The translations under genes and the position numbers were made by a program. A stretch of 64,000 nt of DNA from Gammaproteobacteria bacterium (GTDB lineage: Bacteria; Pseudomonadota; Gammaproteobacteria; UBA6429; Thiohalophilaceae). The stretch lies in contig JAHECZ010000011.1 in assembly GCA_024641475.1 (NCBI GenBank), positions 1 through 64,000 of the forward strand. The letters run 5' to 3'. Shown here in pieces: positions 8,503-16,550 of this stretch; within the stretch, counting starts at the first letter, position 1; every line of letters starts with the position of its first letter. A model generated the notes under the pieces. That model did not search any database. It worked only from the letters and a program-made list of their open reading frames with translations, and had not been told where the DNA came from.

Positions 8503-8931
8503 TCAATGGCAGAGCATTTCACCAGTGGTGTATTTCTGAATTTGATCCAGCAATATACCCGGCTCATAAGGCTGCACCAGATAATCCGTTACGCCTGCGT
8601 GCAAGGCACGCTCGATATTACTTTGATTAAAGCAATTCATTAGCCCAATCACCGGTACCGCATTCCACTGTGGGTAGTTACGCAGAATCGGCATCAATGG
8701 ATAGTCATGCATTGTCAGCCAGGATTCCTCCACCATGATCAAATCCATCGGCGGGGCGTTCTGGATATACAAAATCGCATCAGCGATATCGGTAATGATA
8801 TTGACACCGTAACCTTCCCGTTCCAGCAGATATTGCAAGAGCGCCGCGAGATGATCGTCCGCTTGCATCACCAAGATATTGCAGGTGAGGTCGAAATGCG
8901 TACAAATATGGGACGTCTTGGGCGATGGCAT
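8503..8931 (-). CDS. Degenerate response-regulator receiver domain protein
   Basis: This 142-residue protein is a single CheY-like fold: strand 1 CNILVMQADDHLAALL, then LLEREGY, the strand-3 segment MDLIMVEESW, strand 4 VPVIGLMN and strand 5 DYLVQPYEP. Compared with ordinary receivers, the phospho-accepting Asp is Glu (in VEES), the conserved Thr/Ser after strand 4 is Met, and the conserved Lys before Pro is Gln. The acid pair is also altered (QADD). It is therefore probably a pseudo-receiver that cannot be phosphorylated and may be locked in one state. It is convergent with the GspE-type ATPase, 10 bases away. No output domain is present. Confidence 0.8.
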   Translation of the reverse strand: MPSPKTSHICTHFDLTCNILVMQADDHLAALLQYLLEREGYGVNIITDIADAILYIQNAPPMDLIMVEESWLTMHDYPLMPILRNYPQWNAVPVIGLMNCFNQSNIERALHAGVTDYLVQPYEPGILLDQIQKYTTGEMLCH

Positions 8932-9124
8932 GATTTGGATACCTGACTACCTGGTAGTTTGATATAGATGTACTTTTAATCGGTTTATTAGCTGAAAGCT
9001 TTACCCCTATTTCCGGCACCGAGCCAAAAGCGTGATCGTGGCCGCAGGAATTGTGCGCGGTTGGATGAGATGGCAGATTGGGAAACTGGTGTGCCTTTGC
9101 AAGGCTATATATATGCGAATCGAT

Positions 9125-9928
9125 TCATGAGTATAAGGCCAGCAGCTCTCCAGCATGACCACGTTTCTTGCCGTTGCAACTGATGAAGCGGCGTACCGAA
9201 AATTTCTTGAGATTGGAGGCGTGTTGATAGGCGGCGCGAATGAATTCGGTGTCGTGATTGGAGATCAATACCGGTATACCGCGGCGACGGGTTTGTTCGG
9301 CGAGATCGGCGAGGCGTTGTTGTTGTGGCAAATCGAAGCCGCCGCTGCTGTAAGTGGTGAAGTTAGCCGTGCGTGACAGTGGTGCATAGGGTGGATCACA
9401 ATAGATCACGTCCCCTTTGCGTGCCTGGTGTAATGCGGATTCAAAATCCAGCAGCACAAATTCGGCACGTTGGGATTTTTCGTGAAAGTAGCGCATTTCG
9501 TCGGCGGGAAAATACGGGCGAATATAACGACCGAATGGGACGTTGAAACCGCCGCCGGCGTTGTAACGACATAAACCGTTATAACCATGCCGATTGAGAT
9601 ATAAAAACAATGCGGCTTTGCGTTGCGGATCGTCACTACGATTAAATTCTTCACGCCGCCGGTAGAAATAGTCCGATTCATTGGTTCTGGCCGTAAACAG
9701 GCGTTGACAGGTTTTGATAAAAGCGTCGCCCTGATTTTGCAGCTGCTGATAGAGATTAATCAGATCCGGATTGTTATCCGCGAGCAGGTAGTGTGGAAAA
9801 TCGGTATTGAGAAATACCGCGCCCGAACCCACGAAAGGTTCCAGCAACCGTTTACCGGGGGGTAACATGCTGTGGATATGTTCCAGTAACCGGTATTTAT
9901 TGCCTGCCCACTTGAGGAACGGCCGCAT
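9125..9928 (-). CDS. dam: DNA adenine methylase Dam
   Basis: This 267-residue class D12 adenine-N6 methyltransferase contains the S-adenosylmethionine motif LEPFVGSGAVF near residue 35, the catalytic motif DPPY (YCDPPYAPLS, about residues 172-182) and the N-terminal FLKWAGNKYRLL block typical of Dam. It methylates GATC sites, giving strand information for mismatch repair and influencing replication initiation. The start codon is 1 base after the argA stop, so it is the last gene of the SH3-argE-argA-dam unit. The pairing with argA is unusual compared with the classic aroB-dam-rpe order. Family assignment is secure; GATC specificity is inferred. Confidence 0.93.
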   Translation of the reverse strand: MRPFLKWAGNKYRLLEHIHSMLPPGKRLLEPFVGSGAVFLNTDFPHYLLADNNPDLINLYQQLQNQGDAFIKTCQRLFTARTNESDYFYRRREEFNRSDDPQRKAALFLYLNRHGYNGLCRYNAGGGFNVPFGRYIRPYFPADEMRYFHEKSQRAEFVLLDFESALHQARKGDVIYCDPPYAPLSRTANFTTYSSGGFDLPQQQRLADLAEQTRRRGIPVLISNHDTEFIRAAYQHASNLKKFSVRRFISCNGKKRGHAGELLALYS

Positions 9929-9929
9929 C

Positions 9930-11255
9930 TTAAAGTTCCTTGATGAACACCTTGGATTGCCGGGAGTAGTTATACAGTCCCTGTTTTTTCATCGGTAGCG
10001 CAGCAAGCTCGGCCGGTTTGAAACCACGTTCGCGAAACCAGTCGGCCGTGCGCGTGGTCAGCACAAATAATTTGGTGAGTTTCTGTTGACGAGCGCTGCG
10101 TTCAACATAGTCAAACAACGCATGACCGCGACCGGCATCACGATAATCTTTGTGTACAGCCAGGCACGCCAGCTCACCCGCATTATCTTGCGGGTAGGGA
10201 TACAACGCCGCGCAGGCGACAATCAGGCCATCGCGCTCGACAACACTGAAGTGATCCACTTCGGTTTCGAGCAATTCACGCGAGCGATGCACCAGGATGC
10301 CTTCCTGTTCCAGCGGTGCGATCAACTCCAGAATACCGCCGATGTCTTCGATGCTTGCCTGCCGCGTGTCTTCAAAACGATAGGCAGCGATCAACGTACC
10401 GATACCATCACGGCTGAATAATTCCTGTAACAACGCGCCATCACTATGGCGATTCAGAATATGTACGCGTGGCACACCCAAACTGCATGCTTTAATGGCA
10501 TGTTGCAGGGTGATCTGCATCGCGGGTTTGAGTTTGGCGGGTTGTTGCAATAATTCCTGCGCCTGGCTCTGCGTTAATTCACGCAATATTTTATTTTTGC
10601 TGCCGACGATGCCGTCCTCATCAGTGAGCATGATCAATTTGTCGGCTTTGATCTGGATTGCAGTCGCCGTGGCCAGGTCTTCGGCGGTCAGATTATAGAT
10701 TTCACCAGTCGGCGAATAGCCCATTGGTGACAGCAACACCAGACAGCCGTCATCGAGATAACGCAGTATCGCATGACGATCGATGCGCCGTACTTCACCG
10801 GTGTGCTGATAGTCGACACCATCGCGTACGCCGAGCGGTTGGGCAGTGACAAAGTTGCCGGAGATCACGCGGATATCGGCTTTGCCGTCCGGCGTATTGG
10901 TCAAGCCCATGGATAGTTGTGCTTCGATTTCAACTCGCACACTGCCGGCGGCTTCAATGACGCCATTGAGTGCGGCGGCGTCGGTAATGCGCAGCCCGTT
11001 GACGTAACGCAACTCGGCATTTTTTTCCTGTAAGCGTTTTTCAATCTGTGGGCGTGCGCCATGTACCAGCACCAGTTTGATACCCAGCGTGTTGAGCAAG
11101 CCGATGTCGTGTACCAATGCCGGGAACTGCGCATCTGTCAGCATCTCGCCACCAAACACGATCACAAAGGTCTTGCCGCGAAAGGCGCGGATATACGGCG
11201 CGGAATTGCGGAACCAGTGAACAAAATCGGCAGGTGCTGCTTTGTTATTTTTCAT
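9930..11255 (-). CDS. argA: N-acetylglutamate synthase ArgA
   Basis: ArgA catalyses the first step of arginine synthesis, acetyl transfer from acetyl-CoA to glutamate. The 441 residues are an amino-acid-kinase-like domain (about 1-290, with LVLVHGARPQIEKRL) that carries the arginine feedback site in this family, followed by a GNAT acetyltransferase domain (about 300-441, with CLAVHKDYRDAGRGHALFD). Length matches E. coli and Pseudomonas ArgA. It lies downstream of argE and immediately upstream of dam. The presence of argE means acetylornithine is hydrolysed, so ArgA is needed for every cycle of the pathway. Confidence 0.96.
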   Translation of the reverse strand: MKNNKAAPADFVHWFRNSAPYIRAFRGKTFVIVFGGEMLTDAQFPALVHDIGLLNTLGIKLVLVHGARPQIEKRLQEKNAELRYVNGLRITDAAALNGVIEAAGSVRVEIEAQLSMGLTNTPDGKADIRVISGNFVTAQPLGVRDGVDYQHTGEVRRIDRHAILRYLDDGCLVLLSPMGYSPTGEIYNLTAEDLATATAIQIKADKLIMLTDEDGIVGSKNKILRELTQSQAQELLQQPAKLKPAMQITLQHAIKACSLGVPRVHILNRHSDGALLQELFSRDGIGTLIAAYRFEDTRQASIEDIGGILELIAPLEQEGILVHRSRELLETEVDHFSVVERDGLIVACAALYPYPQDNAGELACLAVHKDYRDAGRGHALFDYVERSARQQKLTKLFVLTTRTADWFRERGFKPAELAALPMKKQGLYNYSRQSKVFIKEL

Positions 11256-11318
11256 GACATGGCCACAACAGGATGTTGCGTATACTTTAGCGTGCGTGAT
11301 CGGAAAAGCAATAAAAAT

Positions 11319-12470
11319 TTATACGTCGGCTTGCACGCAGCAACGTTGGATAAACTGTTGGAGTAACTGCACGGTCGGATGGATCTGATCCAGGGCCAGG
11401 TATTCATCGGGTTGGTGCGCCTGATCGATATGACCGGGTCCCAGGATGATGGTTTGCATTCCCAGTTGGTTGTAATACGGACCTTCTGTACAAAACGCCA
11501 CGGCTTGGGCTGCATGCCCAGTCAGCTTCTCCGCCAGACGCACGATAGCAGTAGTGGCATCGGTATGCATCGGTGGGGTGCCCTGAATCAATGGTTGCAA
11601 CTGCAAATCCAAACCGGTGTTGGCCAGCGTGGTTTGCAGACGTTGTTGCAACTCGGCACGAATCGCCTGTGGGTCCATGGCGGGTAATGGCCGCAGATCA
11701 AATTGCAGTTCACATTCGCCGCAAATGCGATTGGGATTATCGCCACCGTGAATGTGGCCGAGATTCAAGGTCGGATACGGTACTTTGAAATGAATATCAC
11801 GATAACGTTGTTGTATATCCTTGCGGAAATGCAACACTTCTGCGATCACGGCGTGCATGCCTTCGAGAGCGCTGTTACCCAGGGAAGGATCACTGGAATG
11901 TCCGGCACGACCGGTGACGCGGATCGATTCCATCATAATGCCTTTATGCGCGCGGATCGGTTGCAAATAAGTGGGTTCACCAACAATGGCGTAGCGCGCT
12001 TTAGGTCGGCCTAATTCGACCAGGGCCGTGGCACCATCCATGGAACTTTCTTCATCGGCCGTGGCGATGATGATCAAGGGTTCCTTGAAATCACTGGCGC
12101 GAAACTGGCGTATTGCTTCAATGGCCAAACCAAAAAAACTTTTCATGTCGGCCGTACCCAGACCGTAAAGGCGATCATCGCGTTCGCTCAGCTTGAAGGG
12201 ATCGCTTTGCCAGCGCTGTGCATCAAATGGCACGGTATCGGTATGACCGGCCAATACCAATCCACCGCTGCCTTTTCCTAACGTGGCGATCAGATTGGCT
12301 TTATGCGGTTGTGTCGGTAGCGGCAGGATTTCTACGCTAAAGCCAAGATCTGTTAACCAGGTGGCGAGGTGATCAATGACGGGTCGGTTGCTTTGATCGA
12401 ATGCCGGATTAACGCAGCTGACCGAGGGCGTGGCGATCAGCGTGCGTAGCGATTCAATCAATTTAATCAA
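11319..12470 (-). CDS. argE: Acetylornithine deacetylase ArgE
   Basis: This M20-family zinc amidohydrolase releases acetate from N2-acetylornithine to give ornithine in the linear arginine pathway. The 383 residues show the metal-binding LAGHTDTVP, the bridging Asp in GTADMKSF, and the catalytic glutamates in TADEESSMDG. The start is a TTG at 12470, directly after the stop of the preceding SH3 gene, with GGGATT a few bases upstream. No ATG or GTG lies close enough to replace it without losing the conserved N-terminus (a second TTG is three codons in). Tight packing suggests co-transcription with the SH3 gene and argA. Confidence 0.94.
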   Translation of the reverse strand: MIKLIESLRTLIATPSVSCVNPAFDQSNRPVIDHLATWLTDLGFSVEILPLPTQPHKANLIATLGKGSGGLVLAGHTDTVPFDAQRWQSDPFKLSERDDRLYGLGTADMKSFFGLAIEAIRQFRASDFKEPLIIIATADEESSMDGATALVELGRPKARYAIVGEPTYLQPIRAHKGIMMESIRVTGRAGHSSDPSLGNSALEGMHAVIAEVLHFRKDIQQRYRDIHFKVPYPTLNLGHIHGGDNPNRICGECELQFDLRPLPAMDPQAIRAELQQRLQTTLANTGLDLQLQPLIQGTPPMHTDATTAIVRLAEKLTGHAAQAVAFCTEGPYYNQLGMQTIILGPGHIDQAHQPDEYLALDQIHPTVQLLQQFIQRCCVQADV

Positions 12471-13133
12471 TTAAAAATCCCAGCGGTCTTTGCGTTTGAA
12501 ACGTATTTTTGGCAGTAATAAACCGATTGCCATGCCCAGGATAATGACACCGGCGCCGGCCATGAACCAATTCTGGCGTGAGCGATCTTTCACGACCTGA
12601 TGTTCATTGCGCAACATTTCCAGCTCGTTGCTCATGGAAGCATACTTGTCGTGCAGTTCCTTGTTTTCCTTATCGAGCTGTATCGGATTGGATGCGACTT
12701 TGCCCAGATGCGACAATTCTTTTTGCGAGGCAGCGAACTCGGATTGCAGTTTGTTCAGTGATTCTTCCAGTTTGGTTTTTTCAGCCCGGAGATCCTTGTT
12801 ATCTTTTTTCAAAGACTGGTTGCTGCTATCCAATTGGGTGAATTTGTCCTGTAATTTTGCCAGTTTTTGCGCAGCGATAGGTTCATTGGTGAGAAACTGC
12901 GTGCGTACCCAGCCCTCGGTCCCGTCCGAGGTTTTAATGCGTGAATAGCCGGTATCGGTTTCTTCGAGAATTTCGATCCGTTCGCCACTTTTGATGGTTT
13001 TGATGAGTGGGGTGCTATTACCCTTACCGGAACGAATCGTGACAATCAGCTCATCGCTGATGTAACTGGACTTGGCAGCGGCAAAGCCACTAACACAACA
13101 CAGAGCAAGGACGGCAAGCAGAGTTTTTTGCAT
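12471..13133 (-). CDS. Membrane-anchored SH3-domain coiled-coil protein (YgiM/TIGR04211-like)
   Basis: This 220-residue exported protein has a signal peptide (residues 1-20, ending GFAAA), a bacterial SH3 domain (about 24-85, with SGERIEILEETDTGYSRI), a long charged coiled coil (about 90-185), a single membrane segment (WFMAGAGVIILGMAIGLLL) and a basic tail ending KRKDRWDF. This is the architecture of the YgiM family found across gammaproteobacteria, whose role at the cell envelope is poorly known. It is the first gene of the minus-strand unit with argE, argA and dam, and diverges from phoB across a 215-base region. Confidence 0.88.
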   Translation of the reverse strand: MQKTLLAVLALCCVSGFAAAKSSYISDELIVTIRSGKGNSTPLIKTIKSGERIEILEETDTGYSRIKTSDGTEGWVRTQFLTNEPIAAQKLAKLQDKFTQLDSSNQSLKKDNKDLRAEKTKLEESLNKLQSEFAASQKELSHLGKVASNPIQLDKENKELHDKYASMSNELEMLRNEHQVVKDRSRQNWFMAGAGVIILGMAIGLLLPKIRFKRKDRWDF

Positions 13134-13270
13134 AGGTTCGGTATTTTTCCCAAAATGACGTTTTTATGACGAGCGACTGTGTCGCCAGTGTATTGCACCA
13201 TTATATATAAAAGGTGAGTCGAAATGACAATTCAGTATTCAGCAGGGTAAAAATTGGCCTATATTCAATA

Positions 13271-13315
13271 GTGTCATGCCATTGTAATATTCAATTGCTG
13301 TAATCTGCCCGTCAT
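13271..13315 (+). promoter_or_regulatory. Candidate Pho boxes upstream of phoB
   Basis: Two PhoB-like direct repeat pairs with the expected 11-base spacing are visible: GTGTCAT-4-TTGTAAT (13271-13288) and CTGTAAT-4-CCGTCAT (13298-13315). The consensus half-site is CTGTCAT. They sit 34-78 bases before the phoB start and suggest autoregulation of phoB-phoR under phosphate limitation. Confidence 0.6.
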
Positions 13316-13348
13316 TGTTGATGGGAACCAAGAGCTGTGTTGCAAATT

Positions 13349-14047
13349 ATGTCGAAAGATACCCCGACTATCCTGGTCGTCGAAGACGAAGCCCCAATTC
13401 GCGAAATGCTGCAATTTTCTCTGAGCCGTGCCGGGTTTACCGTGTATGAAGCGGCCGATGCCCGTACCGCTCAGGATATGCTCAACACCAATACACCGGA
13501 TTTGATCCTGCTGGATTGGATGCTGCCTGGCATCAGCGGTGTCGATCTCGCACACAAACTCCGCCAGGTTGCCCGAACCCGGGAACTGCCCATTATTATG
13601 CTGACTGCCCGTGGCGAAGAAGAAAGCAAGATCCGTGGTCTGGAGGCGGGTGCCGATGATTACATCACCAAGCCATTTTCTACCCAGGAATTAATCGCCC
13701 GAATTCGTGCCGTATTACGCCGCACCGGTGGCGGGACGTCATCGGCGATATTACAGGCAGGTGATTTGTCCCTGGATACGGTAGGACATCGGGTCATGAT
13801 TCAGGACAAGCCGCTTGAGCTGGGACCAACCGAGTTTCGTCTGTTACACTTCTTCATGTCACATTCGGACCGGGTATTCAGTCGCAGTCAATTATTAGAT
13901 CAGGTGTGGGGCGATAATGTCTATATTGAAGAACGCACGGTGGATGTGCATATCCGTCGTTTGCGCAAAGCGCTGGAAGCCCATGCCTGTGAACAATACA
14001 TTCAGACCGTCCGCGGTTCGGGGTATCGGTTTTCACAACAGGTATAA
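13349..14047 (+). CDS. phoB: Phosphate regulon response regulator PhoB
   Basis: This OmpR-family regulator activates phosphate-starvation genes when phosphorylated by PhoR. The receiver domain has acidic residues Glu12 and Asp13, phospho-acceptor Asp56 in LLDWMLPG, Thr in IIMLTARG and Lys in ITKPFS. The C-terminal winged helix carries [14 protein letters not shown] and [15 protein letters not shown], closely PhoB-like. I start at ATG 13349 ([11 protein letters not shown]), four codons inside the longest open frame, which begins with GTG. The result is 232 residues, near the E. coli length of 229. phoR follows after 6 bases. Confidence 0.97.
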   Translation: MSKDTPTILVVEDEAPIREMLQFSLSRAGFTVYEAADARTAQDMLNTNTPDLILLDWMLPGISGVDLAHKLRQVARTRELPIIMLTARGEEESKIRGLEAGADDYITKPFSTQELIARIRAVLRRTGGGTSSAILQAGDLSLDTVGHRVMIQDKPLELGPTEFRLLHFFMSHSDRVFSRSQLLDQVWGDNVYIEERTVDVHIRRLRKALEAHACEQYIQTVRGSGYRFSQQV

Positions 14048-14053
14048 ATACCT

Positions 14054-15379
14054 TTGATAAACAGCTGGTTTGAAGAGTTCTGGCGAATCCTCGGGTTGCT
14101 GGCGATCGCGATATTCGTCGGTTCCCTGGTGGGCTATGTCGCGGTCAGCCTGGTACTGGTATTGGGTGGCTACCTGGGTTGGTATCTCTATAATCTGTAT
14201 CGTCTCGAATGGTGGTTACGTAAAAGCCGCTCATACGTGCCTCCCTCGTCGATGGGCATGTGGGATGCCATTTTTACTGAACTCTATCGTGTGCAGAAAC
14301 GCCATCAGAAACGCCAGCGGCGTATTGTGCAATTGCTCAGCCGGTTTCGCGATGTGACCGCGGCCATGCCCGATGGCGTCATTGTCATGCGTGGTCATGG
14401 TGAGATTGAATGGTGGAACGAACGCGCCGGGCAAATGTTTGAATTAAAATATCCGGCGGATGTCGGGCAACGACTGACGAATCTGGTGCGTAATCCCGGT
14501 TTCCATGAATATTTCCAGCGCAATGACACCAACGAAATCTATAATTTTCCTTCGCCTGAAAATGCGAATATTATTCTGGCCGTGCGTGTCACACCGTACG
14601 GTCAGGATCAATTTCTCTTGATGGCGCGCGATGTGACGTTGTTGCAGCGGGTCGAACAGATCCGCCGGGATTTTGTGGCGAATATATCCCATGAATTACG
14701 CACGCCACTGACTGTGATGAGCGGCTACCTGGAAATACTCGGTAACGACACGCAATTTCAGAGTGGTCCATTAAAACGTCCAATTGAATTGATGCAGCAA
14801 CAATCCAAACGTATGTATCGTTTGGTGGAAGATTTAATGTTGTTGTCACGCCTGGAGAATCAGCAAAAACCGATGAAGCATGAATTGGTGGCTGTCCCGC
14901 AGGTGCTGGCCACCTTGTGCGAAGAAGCGCGAATTCTCAGTGGTGAGCGACAGCATAACGTCACCTTGCAGGCAGAGCCGGAGCTGTTTATTTATGGCGA
15001 TGCCAAAGAGCTCGATAGCGCCTTTAGCAATCTGGTGATTAATGCCATCAATTACACGCCAGCAGGGGGGACGATCGCCTTACGTTGGTATCGCGATGAG
15101 CAGGGTGCTCATTTTGCTGTCAAGGACAATGGTATCGGCATTCCACCGCATCACCTGTCGCGACTCACCGAACGGTTTTATCGCGTTGATGTGGCTCGCT
15201 CGCGTGAAACCGGTGGTTCCGGTTTGGGGCTGGCGATCGTCAAACATTCCTTGAGTCGTCATGAAGCGCAATTGCGTATCGAAAGCGAAGTCGGGCGTGG
15301 CAGTACTTTTTATTGTGATTTTCCATTGGATGCAATTGCAGCAAAAGGCAGTGGCCGCGCTGCGGTGCAATCAAAGTGA
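14054..15379 (+). CDS. phoR: Phosphate regulon sensor histidine kinase PhoR
   Basis: PhoR phosphorylates and dephosphorylates PhoB according to signals from the Pst transporter and PhoU. The 441 residues comprise two N-terminal membrane segments with almost no periplasmic loop (about 10-50), a charged linker, a PAS domain (about 95-190), the HisKA helix NISHELRTPL with His213, and the ATPase domain with SNLVINAINYTP, DNGIGIPP and GGSGLGLAI. The start is a TTG at 14054, 6 bases after phoB; no ATG or GTG precedes the membrane segments in this frame. The small loop fits a sensor that reads the state of PstSCAB/PhoU rather than periplasmic phosphate itself. Confidence 0.96.
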   Translation: MINSWFEEFWRILGLLAIAIFVGSLVGYVAVSLVLVLGGYLGWYLYNLYRLEWWLRKSRSYVPPSSMGMWDAIFTELYRVQKRHQKRQRRIVQLLSRFRDVTAAMPDGVIVMRGHGEIEWWNERAGQMFELKYPADVGQRLTNLVRNPGFHEYFQRNDTNEIYNFPSPENANIILAVRVTPYGQDQFLLMARDVTLLQRVEQIRRDFVANISHELRTPLTVMSGYLEILGNDTQFQSGPLKRPIELMQQQSKRMYRLVEDLMLLSRLENQQKPMKHELVAVPQVLATLCEEARILSGERQHNVTLQAEPELFIYGDAKELDSAFSNLVINAINYTPAGGTIALRWYRDEQGAHFAVKDNGIGIPPHHLSRLTERFYRVDVARSRETGGSGLGLAIVKHSLSRHEAQLRIESEVGRGSTFYCDFPLDAIAAKGSGRAAVQSK

Positions 15380-15382
15380 CAT

Positions 15383-15433
15383 CTGTCATAAAAGCGTCAT
15401 ATAGAATTCATGATTCTGTCATACAGACATCGC
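15383..15433 (+). promoter_or_regulatory. Tandem Pho boxes upstream of pstS
   Basis: Four consecutive half-sites occur in strict 11-base register: CTGTCAT (15383), GCGTCAT (15394), AATTCAT (15405) and CTGTCAT (15416), with a weaker fifth at 15427. This is the arrangement bound by phosphorylated PhoB. They begin 4 bases after the phoR stop and end about 45 bases before pstS, so pstS has its own strong phosphate-starvation promoter. Confidence 0.88.
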
Positions 15434-15476
15434 ACACTTGGCATCACAAATATTATTCACATCGAGGATTACTTGC

Positions 15477-16445
15477 ATGTTAAAGAAAGCATTGGTTACC
15501 ACAGCTTGTCTGGTCAGTGTACTGGCCTGTTCCGCGCAGGTATTTGCTGCGGGCGTTGATCCCAAATTACACGACTACAAAAAGGCCAGTGGTGTTTCCG
15601 GCAACCTCAACAGCGTTGGTTCGGATACTTTGGCAAACCTGATGACCCTCTGGGCCGAAGAATTCAAACGTCTCTATCCAAACGTGAATATCGGGATTCA
15701 GGCCGCCGGTTCTTCAACGGCTCCTCCGGCATTGACCGAAGGTACCTCCAATGTTGGCCCGATGAGCCGGCAGATGAAGGACAAGGAACTCGAAGCCTTT
15801 GAAAAGAAATATGGCTATAAGCCTACCGCCATCCCGGTTGCGATCGATGCCTTGGCGGTGTATGTCAACAAAGACAACCCCATCAAGGGATTGGCAATGG
15901 CACAAGTGGACGCCATTTTCTCCGCCACGCGTAAATGCGGCTCACCCAAAGATGTCAAGAACTGGGGTGATTTGGGTTTAACCGGTGCCTGGGCATCGCG
16001 TGATATCCAGCTGTATGGTCGTAACTCGGTGTCGGGTACCTATGGCTACTTCAAGGAACATGCGCTGTGTAAAGGCGATTTCAAGAACACGGTTAATGAA
16101 CAACCTGGTTCCGCCTCAGTTGTCCAGTCTGTCACTGCTTCGTTAAATGGTGTTGGTTATTCAGGTATTGGCTACAAGACCTCAGGTGTTAAAGCGGTCG
16201 CGCTGGCAGATAAAGCCGGCAAGATGATTGAAGCCACTGAAGCTAACGCACTCAATGGTAGCTATCCACTGTCACGCTTCCTGTTCATTTATGTTAACAA
16301 GCATCCAAACAAATCGTTGCCCCCGCTGGAACGTGAATTCCTGAAAATGGTGCTCTCCAAGACCGGTCAGCAGGTCGTGGTAAAAGACGGTTACGTCCCA
16401 TTACCTGCCTCAGTTGCCGACAAGAACATGGCCTTGTTGAAATAA
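15477..16445 (+). CDS. pstS: Periplasmic phosphate-binding protein PstS
   Basis: PstS captures inorganic phosphate in the periplasm and delivers it to PstCA. The start at ATG 15477 has a GAGGAT ribosome binding site and gives a 322-residue precursor with a clear signal peptide ([16 protein letters not shown], cleavage after QVFAA). Phosphate-binding loops are visible in [19 protein letters not shown] and [14 protein letters not shown]. The sequence resembles the larger PstS type of marine and pseudomonad gammaproteobacteria more than that of E. coli. A Cys precedes the likely cleavage site but is not in a proper lipobox. A strong terminator follows, so pstS can be made in excess of the permease. 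Confidence 0.96.
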   Translation: MLKKALVTTACLVSVLACSAQVFAAGVDPKLHDYKKASGVSGNLNSVGSDTLANLMTLWAEEFKRLYPNVNIGIQAAGSSTAPPALTEGTSNVGPMSRQMKDKELEAFEKKYGYKPTAIPVAIDALAVYVNKDNPIKGLAMAQVDAIFSATRKCGSPKDVKNWGDLGLTGAWASRDIQLYGRNSVSGTYGYFKEHALCKGDFKNTVNEQPGSASVVQSVTASLNGVGYSGIGYKTSGVKAVALADKAGKMIEATEANALNGSYPLSRFLFIYVNKHPNKSLPPLEREFLKMVLSKTGQQVVVKDGYVPLPASVADKNMALLK

Positions 16446-16485
16446 TTTAGCCACATAAACTTGAGAACAAGATTGTTCTCTCTGT

Positions 16486-16512
16486 AAGCCCCGCCCAGTG
16501 CGGGGCTTTTTT
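16486..16512 (+). terminator. Rho-independent terminator after pstS
   Basis: AAGCCCCGC is followed by a short loop and GCGGGGCTTTTTT, a GC-rich stem with a T run. It would end most pstS transcripts before pstC. A second tight hairpin, GAGAACAA/TTGTTCTC, lies just upstream at 16463-16480. Confidence 0.9.
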
Positions 16513-16521
16513 GTAACATTT

Positions 16522-16544
16522 CTGTCATAAAGCCTGCGTATCAT
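16522..16544 (+). promoter_or_regulatory. Possible partial Pho box upstream of pstC
   Basis: A perfect CTGTCAT half-site lies at 16522-16528, but the sequence 11 bases on (CCTGCGT) is a poor match. It is only 22 bases before the pstC start, too close for a conventional promoter unless pstC is leaderless or starts further downstream. It may be a chance match. Confidence 0.3.
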
Positions 16545-16550
16545 CCCCCT

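Noticed and set aside
16463-16480. GAGAACAA/TTGTTCTC hairpin as a separate terminator
   Set aside because: No T run follows; the GC-rich hairpin at 16486-16512 is the real terminator, and this one may only stabilise the transcript end.
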